This document shows, piece by piece, positions 34,801 through 45,752 of a stretch of DNA of 64,000 nt. Within the stretch, counting starts at the first letter, position 1; the number at the start of each line of letters is the position of its first letter. This DNA comes from Tanypteryx hageni. Its lineage: Eukaryota; Arthropoda; Insecta; Odonata; Petaluridae. The stretch lies in NCBI GenBank assembly GCA_028673005.1, contig CM054114.1, forward strand, positions 18,723,137-18,787,136, written 5' to 3'. The position numbers and the translations under genes were made by a program. The notes beneath the pieces were generated by a model. That model had not been told where the DNA came from, ran no database searches, and saw nothing but the letters and a program-made list of their open reading frames with translations.

Positions 34801-36255
34801 GCATTGAATCCTTGTGAACGCGCTGATTTATAAGCGTCTTTTAATGACGGCTCTTAATAAACAAAGTAAAATTTGTTAAGTGGAGTTACTGCCTTTCTCT
34901 CGCGTCCTTTTTAATAACAATAAAGGCAATGTTTGGGCTTAAACTCTTCATTAACACAGAGTATTCCTGTTTTAGTTCGGCTTATTTACACATCCAGCGC
35001 ACGCGGGCGTAAACTCACGTGTATCACGATGGAAAAAAGGTTGAGAACCGCTGTCTTTATGAAGTGAAAGGGTTATTTAAAGGAAGTATTTAAACTCTTC
35101 ACGTTCTACGACTAACCCTATGTTCTATTTCGCCTCCAGATTTTCATCATCCTCTTCTCTCATACATCTCACAAACTCCCTCGTCCCCTTCACGTCCCAA
35201 TTCTAACCTCCGTCTCTCTCTACCTCTTGTTTCCTCAACTCTTTCCTCTTTGCCTTCTGCCTCTCTCTCCCTCTGCCTCGTTTGTCCTCATATCCCCCAC
35301 GTCGCGCCCTCGGCGAAATTGGAAGGGTTTAAAGGGTCGCGGTTGTGGTTTTTGTACCGGGAAGAGGAGGAGGATGCGTTGGATGAAGGAAGATGGAGCG
35401 GAAGGGAACGGGGCGAAGGGAAGGACTTGAGAAGCTTTGGCCCGCGGGAAGAGGAGGGAAAGAGGGAGGAGGGCGGTGAGGGATGTGGGACGGGGCTCAA
35501 AACGTGGCGGAGAAGTGATTGACGGGAACTCGGATGGAAATTGCTCAGATTTTGAAAGATGTTTAGCGGTTTCAGGGATGGTGTGTGTATGCGGGGGAGA
35601 GAGAGAGAGAGAGGGGTTATTTGAATGGAAAGAGAAAAAAAGGGAGAAAATATGTCATTGGGAAATCTGGATGGCGGCAGATATTTTGGCAAGAGGGCTT
35701 AAAGGACCATCGAAAACATATTAAGAACTTTCGAATGGTGAGTTATGGCGAAGGAGATTGAGAATAAAAATTCATATATAATTATTCAATTTTTTTTTAA
35801 GTTTTGGTTTCCCTTGCGATCATGTCGAGATTCCATTTTGAAAACGGTCGTATGAGTTATCGAAGTTGGCTCTGACATACGCGTGACATAAGTTCGAATG
35901 ATGAGGTTATACTTAGTATTTCTCCGTGGTTATTGTGAACATATCCAACAAGGCCTGCTTCGAGAGAAAGATTGTTTTTTCGGAGGAACTGAGGGGACTA
36001 GTGGCACGACACCGATTGACTTTGAATATCTTACTCTTCTTGTGATATATATTAGATTAAAATATGTAAAAACCAACTGAATCGTCACTCCCAACAGCCT
36101 CGCGCCTAAGAAGACGTCACACGATCTGCTTCAGGATATACCGTGAGTGATTACTGCGGATTTGTATCCGAAATGTGTACCTACCTTATTTTTAATAATC
36201 TTTCTGTGATGTGTCAGAGAGAAATATTGTGCTTAGTTGATTCAACCTTAGGGCG
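34801..36255. other. Unannotated DNA with asymmetric C/T then A/G tracts
   Basis: The plus strand is C/T-rich at about 35100-35290 and A/G-rich at about 35330-35660, which creates long open frames on both strands without domains. An hAT-like right end (GGTTGAGAACCGCTG at 35039-35053) has no partner that I can confirm. Confidence 0.5.
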
Positions 36256-36261
36256 AGAACG

Positions 36262-36425
36262 GTAGCCCTACTAAATTGAACATGCAGCGTGACTAGTTAC
36301 TGATTCGTCGAAAAAAACATTGCTTAAGAGGAGAAAAAATGAATCGATAAGACCAGGACAGGATTGCTAACCTTCAATTTTCGGATCCGAAGTTCGATGC
36401 CTTATCCATTGTGTCACGTGGTCAT
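36262..36425 (-). mobile_element. tRNA-Arg-related SINE, copy 2
   Basis: The minus strand at 36423-36351 reads GACCACGTGACACAATGG, then CTTCGGATCCGAA at the anticodon arm, then GAAGGTTAGCAATCC, and ends TCCTGGTC. The first and last five bases pair as an acceptor stem. The T-loop region has an extra base, so the B box is damaged. The body to 36262 matches copy 1 (GACGAATCAGTAACTAGTCA, GCTGCATGTTCAATTTAGTA). Confidence 0.72.
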
Positions 36426-36739
36426 GTGCTATGAATAAGCTCATCACTCTCTATCTTATCCTAGCTGCAAATAGTCAAAATTTTAAATTTCAGGAAACAA
36501 ATAGGCAATTACGTGGCTTGATGCGGAACTGAGTATGAAACTTTCGGAGAAATAATAAGCAAAATGTTACTGTATTCAATAATAGAAGAAAATGCGCGCG
36601 AATTTTTTCCATATTCATGGATAACATTACTTGTTTACAGTTTATTTTTATCGTTCATTGATTGCGCTGTTTAAACGAATAACTTTTAGGTAAAACATAT
36701 CTGACACCAAAATTAAGAACATTCCGTACTCATTTTTAG

Positions 36740-37440
36740 ACGTTCTTTATAAAAAGTAAGAAAAGAATGCCTAGTGGTCAGATCGTGTCCGCCCGTCCGT
36801 ATGTTTCATCTGTGAACTACTGAGCGGATGTTCATCAAATTTTGTAATTAGGGCATAAGGGCTAAGAAAGTAAAAAATTGATATAAATGGTTCACGTAGA
36901 CTAATCAGGAATGCCACTTTACCGGCGACAAAAAATGAACTTTTCTTTATACCTCGAAAAATATTACTTATAACAAAAAGTCTTCAAACACACTTTGTAG
37001 AACTAATAAAATAGCATTTGTTTTGTTCAGTACATTTTTATCGATGTAGTAACCGATTTCAAGAAAATCAAACTGGAAAGTCGTCATTCACTTTGAATAA
37101 TATGCTCATTTTCGTCTTTAATTATAGTTATTTTGAGCAAATGATAAATGAAATGCTGATGTTCGCAATTTGCGAGCCACTTTTTGTTAGTTGTCCTTTA
37201 AAAAGACAAAAAAAACGAACGCCTTATATTCACGCCGTGTCCGTTTTTCATAAAACTTTCATCTCCGAATCATTGAGTGGATTTGTCATGGAGTTTGGAA
37301 CTAATGACTTTTTGGGCAAAGGGAAATAAAAAAATATAAATGGCTCACAGAAATGCCACCATTAGCCAGACAGGGGCACCACCTTTATACTAACAAAAAG
37401 ATGAACTTTGTCATATCTCATAGAAAAATATCAGCCAGAT
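36740..37440 (+). repeat. Dispersed repeat related to 25.02-25.33 kb, partly duplicated
   Basis: It starts with a GTCCGCCCGTCCG motif followed by TTTCATCTGTGAAC. Blocks such as CACGTAGACTAATCAGG, AATGCCACTTTACC and ACAAAAAATGAACTTT recur in altered form at 37330-37420 (AATGCCACCATTAGCC, ACAAAAAGATGAACTTT). That suggests two diverged tandem units of about 430-450 bp. Confidence 0.6.
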
Positions 37441-37914
37441 GACAATAATTCTAAGAAGGGTTGTAGGATTAGTTATTTAACGCGAATACATAATTCATAA
37501 AGAACTCCTCCTCCGTGCATGACTGCACGTATGAAGTGCGCATCTTTCTTCCCTTTTTATCTGTGCTGTCATATAATTTATCATTGCATTTGATTTAGTA
37601 CTTTTTAAAGTTAAAAAAAATAGTTTCTCTGTATTTTGGCTCTAATATAAATTCCTTCCTTAATCAATTTTACATTGAAAATTTTGTTTAGAATACTTTG
37701 CTTTAGTTTTGCAGACATCGAAGTTTTCGTGGGTGCTCTAATATTGTTTTCGTGAAACACAAAGAATGTTCTCTTCGTATTTGAGAATTTCCGAGACAAG
37801 AAGATAATTAAATTTTCGAGGGCGAGTTGCGAACTTTTATATCTTTCTTCTCGCATAGTTTTCTACGTGAGAAGAAGAATTATTTGCATACAATTTAGGC
37901 GCTCTTTTGCAACA
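37441..37914. other. Unannotated DNA
   Basis: I see nothing recognisable. Confidence 0.5.
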
Positions 37915-38560
37915 AAGCGATAATAGCGGGACGCTTTATAGGCACGTCTCGTTCGTCCGTCCGTCCGTCCGCTTGTTTAATCTCCGAAGCCACTGGACGA
38001 GTTTAATTAAGTATTAGTGGTCCTTATTAAAATTTATCGCCTAATTATGATTTTGAAATTTATATAAGCACTTTAATAAAATTATCTCTTTAAATGGCAT
38101 CAGTTGGGCAAAAATTGAATATCTTTTTTCTCTCCCTACCTCTTATATGATATTTAATATAACGATTAAAAAATTATATTCTAATAGAGGCCAACATTTA
38201 CCACAAAATGTCCGCGAGACCACATGATTATTACTTATAGTTTCGGAGATAAAAGTTCATTAAAATCCGAATCTTAACATTGCATATTTTGTTTACATCG
38301 GTCGATACGACGATTCTATCAGCAAAAAATTAAAAAAAAACCGAATTTTTCTCTCCCAAGCTCTTATATCATCTGTGCGGTATAGATTAAAGCATTGCAC
38401 TGGAATAGAGGACAAAATCTATCACAAAATACTCCACGAGACCATATAATTATGACTTATATTTTAGGAGATAAACATTCGAGAACCTCCCGATTTTTCG
38501 ATACCGTTTTATACCTATTTCTCATAAAGGACGCCTTTTAAATCCCTTTGTATTTCATTT
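37915..38560 (+). repeat. Dispersed repeat family B, copy 2
   Basis: It opens with AATAGCGGGACGCTTTATAG and GTCCGTCCGTCCGTCCG. Two diverged monomers follow, each with CTCTTATATGATnT, CAACATTTACCACAAAAT or a variant, ACTTATAGTTTCGGAGATAA and TTTTGTTTACATCG. Monomer spacing is roughly 220-230 bp. It ends near AATCCCTTTGTATTTCATTT, as at 53.43 kb. Confidence 0.75.
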
Positions 38561-40309
38561 ATGGAGTACACTTTGCATTTTTGTTCAATCTAATGTGCGC
38601 TATTAGTCAAGTTGCCGCTCGTTTGAGCGTGACGCAGCATCGCAACGAATGTCAATTCGCGGCATAGCATGAAAAAGCTAATATATATATATATAAGCAA
38701 AGCGAGAATTGCAATTATTGCGAAAAGGATCATTTTTTTCGTTATGCTGTGGACATGAGAACGTTCGTCCTTGCGCAAGAGGAGACCGTATAATTTCGTG
38801 AAAATTTTGATGAATTCGTCGTAAATATACTGGGAAGTGATTGCCAAAATGATGCATTTCATAAAGTTTAATATTTTCCGACGTTCATACATTGTGATTC
38901 TACTTCTTACAAGGTTTTAGGCACACCCGATTCAATATATGCTATCCAAGGCCATTTTCTTCAAGTTCTCATACCCAATTCCATCTACGATGAACAAATA
39001 AAATAAAGAATTTGTATTTTCCACCGTTTTAATATTTCGACAAGACCCGAGTTTCGATGTGACCTCCAGGTGACCTGAAGATGATGTATCGCGTCGAAAT
39101 TGAAATTGAAATATTCAAACCGAGGAAAATACGAAGTTGTTATTTTATTTGTTCATCACAAGGTTACGCGTACCACCGTGAATTTTATTAATTTCCTTAT
39201 AATACACTTTTCCTCTCCCTACCACTATTCGTCCTTTCCAACATTTATGATGAAAATAAATTATAGATGTAAAAAAACATCTTTGTTATATTATAATCAT
39301 GTCAGTGTTATCGCTTAATTAAACTTAAGTATCGTTTCTTTAAATCGTCTACTTTAAGTTATTGCACTGAATTGAAATAAATGTCGCTTTTTTATTTTTT
39401 TTTAATTCTTTAGTGTATAATTTTTTTAATTTCAAGGTAGAATTATACTATAGTGAATTATACAATATTTTTATTTTAAGGCGTGATAAAACTTTCCCTC
39501 GCATGATTATCCAATGGAGATGTCAACATAATTCATCCTCTGAATAAGTAATCTCCGTTTTCTATCAACATATATTACGTTTTTCGCCTTTGGCATTCTG
39601 TAAACTTTGCGCGCCTCTGGGGAATTGTATGTTTTTCTTGGAAGCATCCCGTGAGAGAGAGATAGAAACTCCTCCTTTCGCGTCCATATTGGAGTATGCG
39701 TCGAGCACAAAACCTCGGCAAACATTAGAAGGCAAACAGGCCGTGTTTGCGTGGTGGTGTTTTCGGGGAAGCTGGAGGGATAGACGTGTAGGGTCTGGAA
39801 TCCAATCCGACTTGACATTGTGCAATGTTTCCTTGAAACAATGCAGAAGTACGTGAAAGAAAGGAGGAGGCAAAGAGAGATAGAGGGGGAGAGAGGTGCA
39901 GACATAAACAGGTATAATGGCATTTCTAATCCACTATCCTGATTTTAGGTGCAAGATATTTGGGACAGGCATGGAGTTGCAAGTCTATTCTTGTTAGAGA
40001 CGACCTGAATTTTACCGTATTATATCAAGTGAGTCCGGGAGTGCCAAACTATCCAACTTCGAGGATGGCTGGCAATTAATAAAAATGGAAAAAATTTCTA
40101 TTGGTTTCCACTGATTATTAGAGAAAGTATATTTGTTTTGAATATTTGCTTTATTAATCATTCATTTCTAAGTTCTCCGTTGAATTTCAACGAGCAATTA
40201 CACTATAAAAATAAACTAATTCTGTGATAATAATGAGTAACGATTACTTAAGATGTACGGTTTCAGCAGGAATACCAGTCTTACGACGGGGTTTTCAACC
40301 ATATAGTAA
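38561..40309. other. Unannotated DNA
   Basis: A short (TA)n run lies at about 38681-38695. A palindromic stretch near 39025-39110 (TTTCGA...TCGAAA) and overlapping frames at 39507-39923 show no recognised function. Confidence 0.45.
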
Positions 40310-40342
40310 CTGACACCCGTCATATGACGGGCAATATGCTAG
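40310..40342 (+). mobile_element. Helitron-like 3' terminus
   Basis: A perfect 16-bp palindrome CCCGTCATATGACGGG (40316-40331) is followed after seven bases by CTAG (40339-40342) and then T. Helitron 3' ends carry a short hairpin just before CTRR and insert between A and T. The same hairpin type and spacing occur at 56630 and 47441. The 5' end of this element was not located. Confidence 0.65.
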
Positions 40343-41100
40343 TTATCAATAATAAAAGAACGGGTGTAAATTCATTTATTTCGATACAAATGATTTTTTT
40401 AATCTAATATCTAGCTGATTCGATCTAGCTGGATAATGTATTAATTTAGAAAAAAAATAATATTTTTGTTCGGTAATGCAGGAAAATAACAGCTATTCTA
40501 CTTAGTGGTTAAATAAAATGTTTGTGAAATTAATGTTGATGAACCTTAATCAAATTTTCAAGTAGGTTTATCGTCAATCCTTAAATTACAGTTTTGTAAT
40601 CGCCTGAGCCTCATTTCTTTCGAAATCATATTAATAGTTTAAATGTAAATTGTAATTCAGTGTCGTACGCGAAATTATTCATTTTACTGTAATGCAAAAC
40701 TTGATAATCGGACCAGTTTACGCGAAAATAATCCCACGAGCACTTTCTTTCTTATTTCCAGAGAAAGTGCAACGATAGGAATTTAAAACATTTATTTCCG
40801 ACTTAATTTCACTCGGAATGTAAACCATAATCGGAGCGTGAGCTTGTCAGACCGGAAACAATGAAGATGCTATTTTTTTAAAAGGTGATATTAATGGCGT
40901 CTGCTTTTTGAAAAAAAAGTGAAGGGTTACAAGCGGCGGAGAGCCCCCACCCCTCCTTCCTCCTTCCCACCTCCCCTAGATGGCGAGAAGAAGAAAAAAG
41001 GTCCCAAAGGGCGTTCCTGGGAGCAATCAGCACTTCTCGAATATGGCAGTGGTCCAGCAGAGTGTTAATCGCCTCGGGAGGAAGATGATTTTTTTAAATG
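40343..41100. other. Unannotated AT-rich DNA
   Basis: I see no gene or repeat before the G-rich block. Confidence 0.5.
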
Positions 41101-41115
41101 TCGAGTTGAGTATTA

Positions 41116-41129
41116 GGGGGGGGGGGGGG
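41116..41129 (+). repeat. Poly-G run of 14
   Basis: Fourteen consecutive G bases lie just ahead of the G-rich minisatellite. Confidence 0.95.
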
Positions 41130-41164
41130 TAATGCGTATGTGCTGCGGGTGTGGAATTGGTGGA

Positions 41165-41420
41165 GGGGATGGGAGAAGGGAGAGGGGGGTAGAAGGGTGA
41201 GGAGGGGAGAAGGGAGAGGGGGGTAGAAGGGAGAGGGGGGGTAGAAGGGAGAGGAGGGGAGAAGGGAGAGGGGGGTAGAAGGGAGAGGAGGGGAGAAGGG
41301 AGAGGGGGGTAGAAGGGAGAGGAGGGGAGAACGGAGGGGAGAAGGGAGGGGAAGGGGTAGGGAGAGGAGTGGAGAAGTTAAGGGGGGAGAAGGGATGGAA
41401 GGGAAGAGGGAGGATGGAGG
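41165..41420 (+). repeat. G-rich 17/34-bp minisatellite
   Basis: The unit pair is GGGAGAGGGGGGTAGAA and GGGAGAGGAGGGGAGAA, each 17 bp. The T of GGGGGGT recurs at 41190, 41224, 41242, 41276 and 41310: spacings of 34, 18, 34 and 34. One half-unit has therefore been lost or gained. Later units are degenerate to about 41420. The minus-strand frame across it is only proline, serine and leucine-rich translation. The G runs could form quadruplex or triplex DNA. Confidence 0.92.
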
Positions 41421-42225
41421 AGATCGCGATGCATTAAGGACAAGAGGGGACGGAGGCAAAAAATTGAAGGTCGGAGTTAAAAGGAAAGAATAAAAAAATG
41501 CTTCCCGTTTAAGCGATCATACATTTTTTATGATGGCATAAATGGGTTTAAGGGAAATGGCAGGGATGGATTTTGAGATTTTTTTGGGAAAGGTAAGGGT
41601 CGGATTGGTGAAAGCGGGGCTAAGAGGGTTGATGGGATAGATTGGGGATTTATAAAAATGATCCCTGATAGAGGGTTACGACTGTTTGAAAAAATTTAGG
41701 AGGACGTTAAAATTGAAATTTTAAAAATCATAGCCGGCGTTTTTCGATAGACGGAATATTCTGTTTATTGGAGGGCTTATACAGTTTGTGATGTTTGAAA
41801 TATGTATGAACCGGTTTAAGGAAAGATAAAAAAGCAAATACTTCCAAGTATAAAGCATGTTTCGCTAACACCACTGTTTCCCGTATTCTTTATTATTACA
41901 TATTAGAAAATGTTATCTTCAGTAAAATTGACAAAATCAGTCTAAATTAATATATTTATCTACATCAAGCTAGTGATTTTAATTATAAATAAGTTTGTGC
42001 ATATAATTATATTCTACGACTTTATTTCTTTCCCAATTTGGTCTTCAGAAATCACTCGTGAATATTTATTAATTAAGAAAATGTTCAATGAAACATTGAA
42101 AACGTTCGAAAATTAACATAACTCATATCTTTGGCGCGGGTCTCCTATTCAATGAGATCGAAACTTGGTAAAATCCTCTTTCTCTAATTTTTCAAATCTA
42201 ATTATTCTTCCATCGCTCTAATTCA
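41421..42225. other. Unannotated DNA
   Basis: I see nothing recognisable. Confidence 0.5.
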
Positions 42226-42233
42226 GTGATCCT

Positions 42234-42688
42234 CAACCTTTTGTTTCTACATTCCAAATTCTGATTGCGGTCACCCGTATCTGCAAACCGTTTACATGTG
42301 ATAAATTATCAAATACGTAGTGGTTAAATAAGTGAACGAATAAATTAGATATTTCCTCAAACTGTCTTACTCAATAAGATTGTGAGTGCATATAACAAAA
42401 CTATAAAGAAAGCTCCATAGCCATCCTAAAGCAAGCTGACCACGACTAAAACTGGACCTTGGTCTTCCACAAAAAATGCGCACATAGTTGATTGTGGTCA
42501 AATCAAGCAGAAAACACTAAAGTATTTTATTGATCATTGATCAGGATCTCTCTATAAGCTGAATTTCATGGGTTTGGGTATTTTAAACTTCAGAACTTGA
42601 AATGGCCACTGAAGACTTTTAGGTGACCGACTCAAAATTGTTTAGCGACCCATTTTTCTGTCATTTCCAGGGGGGTGAAGAATCAGTG
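42234..42688. mobile_element. Degenerate non-autonomous hAT element, 455 bp
   Basis: The left end CAGTGATCCTCAACC and right end GGTGAAGAATCAGTG are diverged reverse complements. The internal AGCGACCCATTTTTCTGTCA and TTTCCAGGGGGGTG fit a known style of hAT MITE. Flanks CTCTAATT and CTGTGGTT match at 5 of 8 bases, so the target duplication is only tentative. Confidence 0.6.
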
Positions 42689-42984
42689 CTGTGGTTCTTT
42701 TTTCACAATTAGAATCGATTCCAGTATTATGGAAGATACGCTAACTCCTAAATTCCTTTTAATAAAATCATGGTCCGTTTCTTAGTAGGTCCAGAGGAGG
42801 ATTTAATTCCTCCATTAATGAATATCTTAAATAGTCTTCTTGATTTGCGATAGAGAGGAAGTGGCGGATTTGCGTAGCCGTCAATGGGCGTTTTTCTATT
42901 AAAAGTCCGGTGGTATATATTTTGATCCAAGTGACGGATCAGAATCCGTTAAGACTATGAAGGTTGGGTGAGCGCAACTCTTGG

Positions 42985-43215
42985 TTGGGTTGAGGGGGTG
43001 GCGGAGTTGTTATTGCGTTGGACTTCGACGCAGCGTTCTAAGGTTTGAATCCGGCGGAGGTTGTATTTTTCAACCTAGGATCGTCCCATCCACTACTTGT
43101 ATCCTCCTCTCCCTTCTGTGTTTGCCTGTCGTGGAAGGAGTTATGGCTGTATTAGTCCAAGAGGCTGATTAACCGGAAATGCAAACAAACGAGCTTGGAT
43201 GAGTCGAGATAGACA
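42985..43215 (+). mobile_element. tRNA-derived SINE
   Basis: GGTGGCGGAGTTGTTATTGC resembles an A box and TCTAAGGTTTGAATCCGGCG contains a B box at about 43032-43048. GTTGGACTTCGACGCAGC lies between them, as in a tRNA-like fold with a UCG-type loop. The body continues through CTGTCGTGGAAGGAGTTATG and GGAAATGCAAACAAACGAGC. An open frame across it is not a gene. Confidence 0.65.
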
Positions 43216-44865
43216 TCTATCGTCGAGCTAATCAAATCTGTCCCGGGATTAAATTTTTCTCGGTGTTGCCTTGGTTTGTTCCTCAGGAACTTCTTTTAAG
43301 GAATTAGAATTTTGCACACGCTTACCGAATGTTGCACATATCAGCATTTTGTACACAATGGAGTGTCGTTCTATTCTCGAACTTTTCGAGTTGCATTTGA
43401 GGACAGTATTACTCACAGGTGTATAAATTATATTCTATTTCATTATAAATTCCATTTTATGTCAAATGGCGAAATGATACGATTTGTGCTTTAATATTTA
43501 TTCATGGCTACGGGATCAGTTGAATTAAGCTGCATCGAGTGTTTTGAATTGCTTCAGGAATGCATAGAATTATCATTAAGATAATGTACAAAGTGAATAT
43601 TGTTACATGCTACATTTTGTTTGTTATCGTAGAATGCTGGTGTAAGGTTTATGTTTTATGCTGAATATTGGAGTTTCATAGGTATTGTAAAATATGACAT
43701 TCCGATTACTCAGCGAGACTTTAACTCGTGCGCTATAAACATTAATCATATGACGTAGTTGGTGGAAATTTAATTCCAACTCATTCATATTCTGCCGAAC
43801 TTCTTATGAAATTACAAAAACGGTGTGTTTTGGTCATCAAAAATTAAACAATTAATTAAATATGCGTCTAGTACACTTATGCCACAACTATATATCCACA
43901 TGCATCCGTTTTCATACTTTTATTAAGAACTCAGAAAATTAAGCTGAAATGATTCTATGTTCATTGTTCCTTTATTAACTACCGGAATAATCCATTATAT
44001 CGTTCCGTCTTTCTAAATTAAACCGACATTAAAGTATATTATTTTCGCTTAGAATGACGTTACCAGAATCACTACTCAAAGACCGGTTTAGCGAAAGATT
44101 TTTCCCGATATATAAATCACGTACTCGGAGGAATTCCCCATTATTGATTTTTGTTTTTTTTTCAGCGGGTATTTCCAAATGGCATCTCGAGTTCTTTTTT
44201 GTTCTTGGAGATGGAGGAGGGCATTTTTATGGTGATAAGAGAGGGTAGCTGAGGAGAGTTTGAAAGAGAGCGGTTAAGGAGCAATGGGGGAGAGATGAGG
44301 GGAGGGGGAATTTTTGTAAAGCCTCTCAAGAAAGGAAAGAGAGAAAGGCTTAGATAAATTGGGAGATAAGAAGCGAATGCGAAAGGGAAGAGGAAGAGTT
44401 ACAAAAAAGACAAAAATTTATTAAAATTCGCATTATTTTATAACGAACAAAAAACAAACGAAAAATCTGATGTGGCCATCACATGACTTTTCCATACCTA
44501 TAATATTTCTAAAAATTCCAAATAGGTTAAATTATAATAAATCTTTTTAGGAACTGCGAGAAAGTTTCAAAGACTTGACGAGGAACAGAAATAAACTAAA
44601 ACAGTAGCCTTCTGATATTGGATATAGCTCCGAAGCTCCAACAATTAAGAAAATAAAAAGGAGCGTAAAGTGTTTATAATAGTCTCCGGTAGGTGGTGTG
44701 GTTGTGGCAGCTAAAAAATTTAGTTTAAAAAATATCTCTTCAACAATACATTATATGGGAAAATGTCTCGAACAAAGGTTGTAGAAAATAAAATTTCCTA
44801 CGACTTTTATTCTAGTATTGTTTTACATTTATCAAATATTAAAGCAAATATTTCAAAATAACGGA
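43216..44865. other. Unannotated DNA
   Basis: No supportable gene; a purine-rich segment lies at about 44200-44400. Confidence 0.5.
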
Positions 44866-44869
44866 TAAG

Positions 44870-45140
44870 TGACATGAGTAAACACACACTTCCGTTAAAC
44901 CGATTTTTACCAAAAACTAATCAAATCTTCTAACTTTTATAAAAATGTTAAATATAAAATTTTGCGTTTACATGATTTATAGTTTTTGAGTTAGAGCGCC
45001 CACAAAAATCTATCACATACAGAAAGACTGACAGACACAAAGACATCGAGAAAATAGTAAAACGTGTTCAGGGGACCTTAACACATGTATTTCCGTTGAA
45101 ATTTCGAATTCGATTTTTTACTTACTTCCTCATACTCTAC
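44870..45140 (-). repeat. Inverted copy of the 4.94-5.40-kb repeat
   Basis: Read on the minus strand it gives GAATTCGAAATTTCAACGGA, a TCCCCTGAACACGTTTTAC stretch, TTTCTCGATGTCTTTGTGTC, GATTTTTGTGGGCGCTC and ACGCAAAATTTTATATTTAA, the order seen at 5.02-5.25 kb. Confidence 0.7.
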
Positions 45141-45234
45141 GTATATGGAGAAAGCAATAATGCAAAGCTCTGGTCGGAGTACACAGAGTCTCCAAATGCG
45201 TTCTTTGAGATCGACAAATTTTAGTAAAATTTCC

Positions 45235-45560
45235 CAATACCAAATTTCGTCAAAATAAGTCACATGTAGTTCTTCATGTAAAGTGGTCGTAATTATCTTC
45301 CGATTTTAACCAACATTGAAATCCGTCGACAAATTTTAGTAAAACTTCCCATTACCAAATTTCATCAAAGTACGTACCGCGGTTCCCGAGTTGAGTTGAA
45401 ACAGAAGAACATTGTAAACTAAATGAAGGTCTTCATGTAAAGTGGTCGTTATTGTAGTCCGATTTTTGCCAAAATTAGAATTGGCCGTGAAATTTTGGTA
45501 AAACTTTCCAATACCAAATTTCAATAAAATATGTCCAGCGGTTCTCGAGTTGTAAAATTT
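45235..45560 (+). repeat. ~157-bp diverged tandem repeat
   Basis: TCTTCATGTAAAGTGGTCGT at 45271 recurs at 45428. Each is followed by a CCGATTTT.CCAA block, AAATTTTAGTAAAAC or a variant, and CGGTTCCCGAGTTG or CGGTTCTCGAGTTG. A third unit appears at 47.49-47.62 kb, beyond the Helitron-like element. Confidence 0.75.
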
Positions 45561-45752
45561 TTAATTAGTATTTTTTTGATCAAATGAAAACCGAAAATCG
45601 TATAATTACGTAAATACGTTAATTTAATTTTCTTCAAATTTATCGTAAACCTTAAGTTTTACGGAAAAAATTATTTGACAAAAAATGTGTATTTAATTAT
45701 TTTATTGAACTTTTGTTCCTTCAGATGAGTATTTAACAAGATGCTTGCGAAA

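Noticed and set aside
33447..35053. A 1.6-kb hAT element between CAGTGCTTCGCAACC and GGTTGAGAACCGCTG
   Set aside because: The ends are poorly matched and the flanking 8-mers do not agree convincingly.
39020..39115. Palindromic TTTCGA...TCGAAA region with CCTGAAGATGATG, resembling retroelement 3' sequence
   Set aside because: Only short words match and no coding or termini support it; a similar word at 16.89 kb is too brief to define a family.
41094..41459. Proline/serine/leucine-rich open frame on the minus strand
   Set aside because: It is simply the translation of the G-rich minisatellite.
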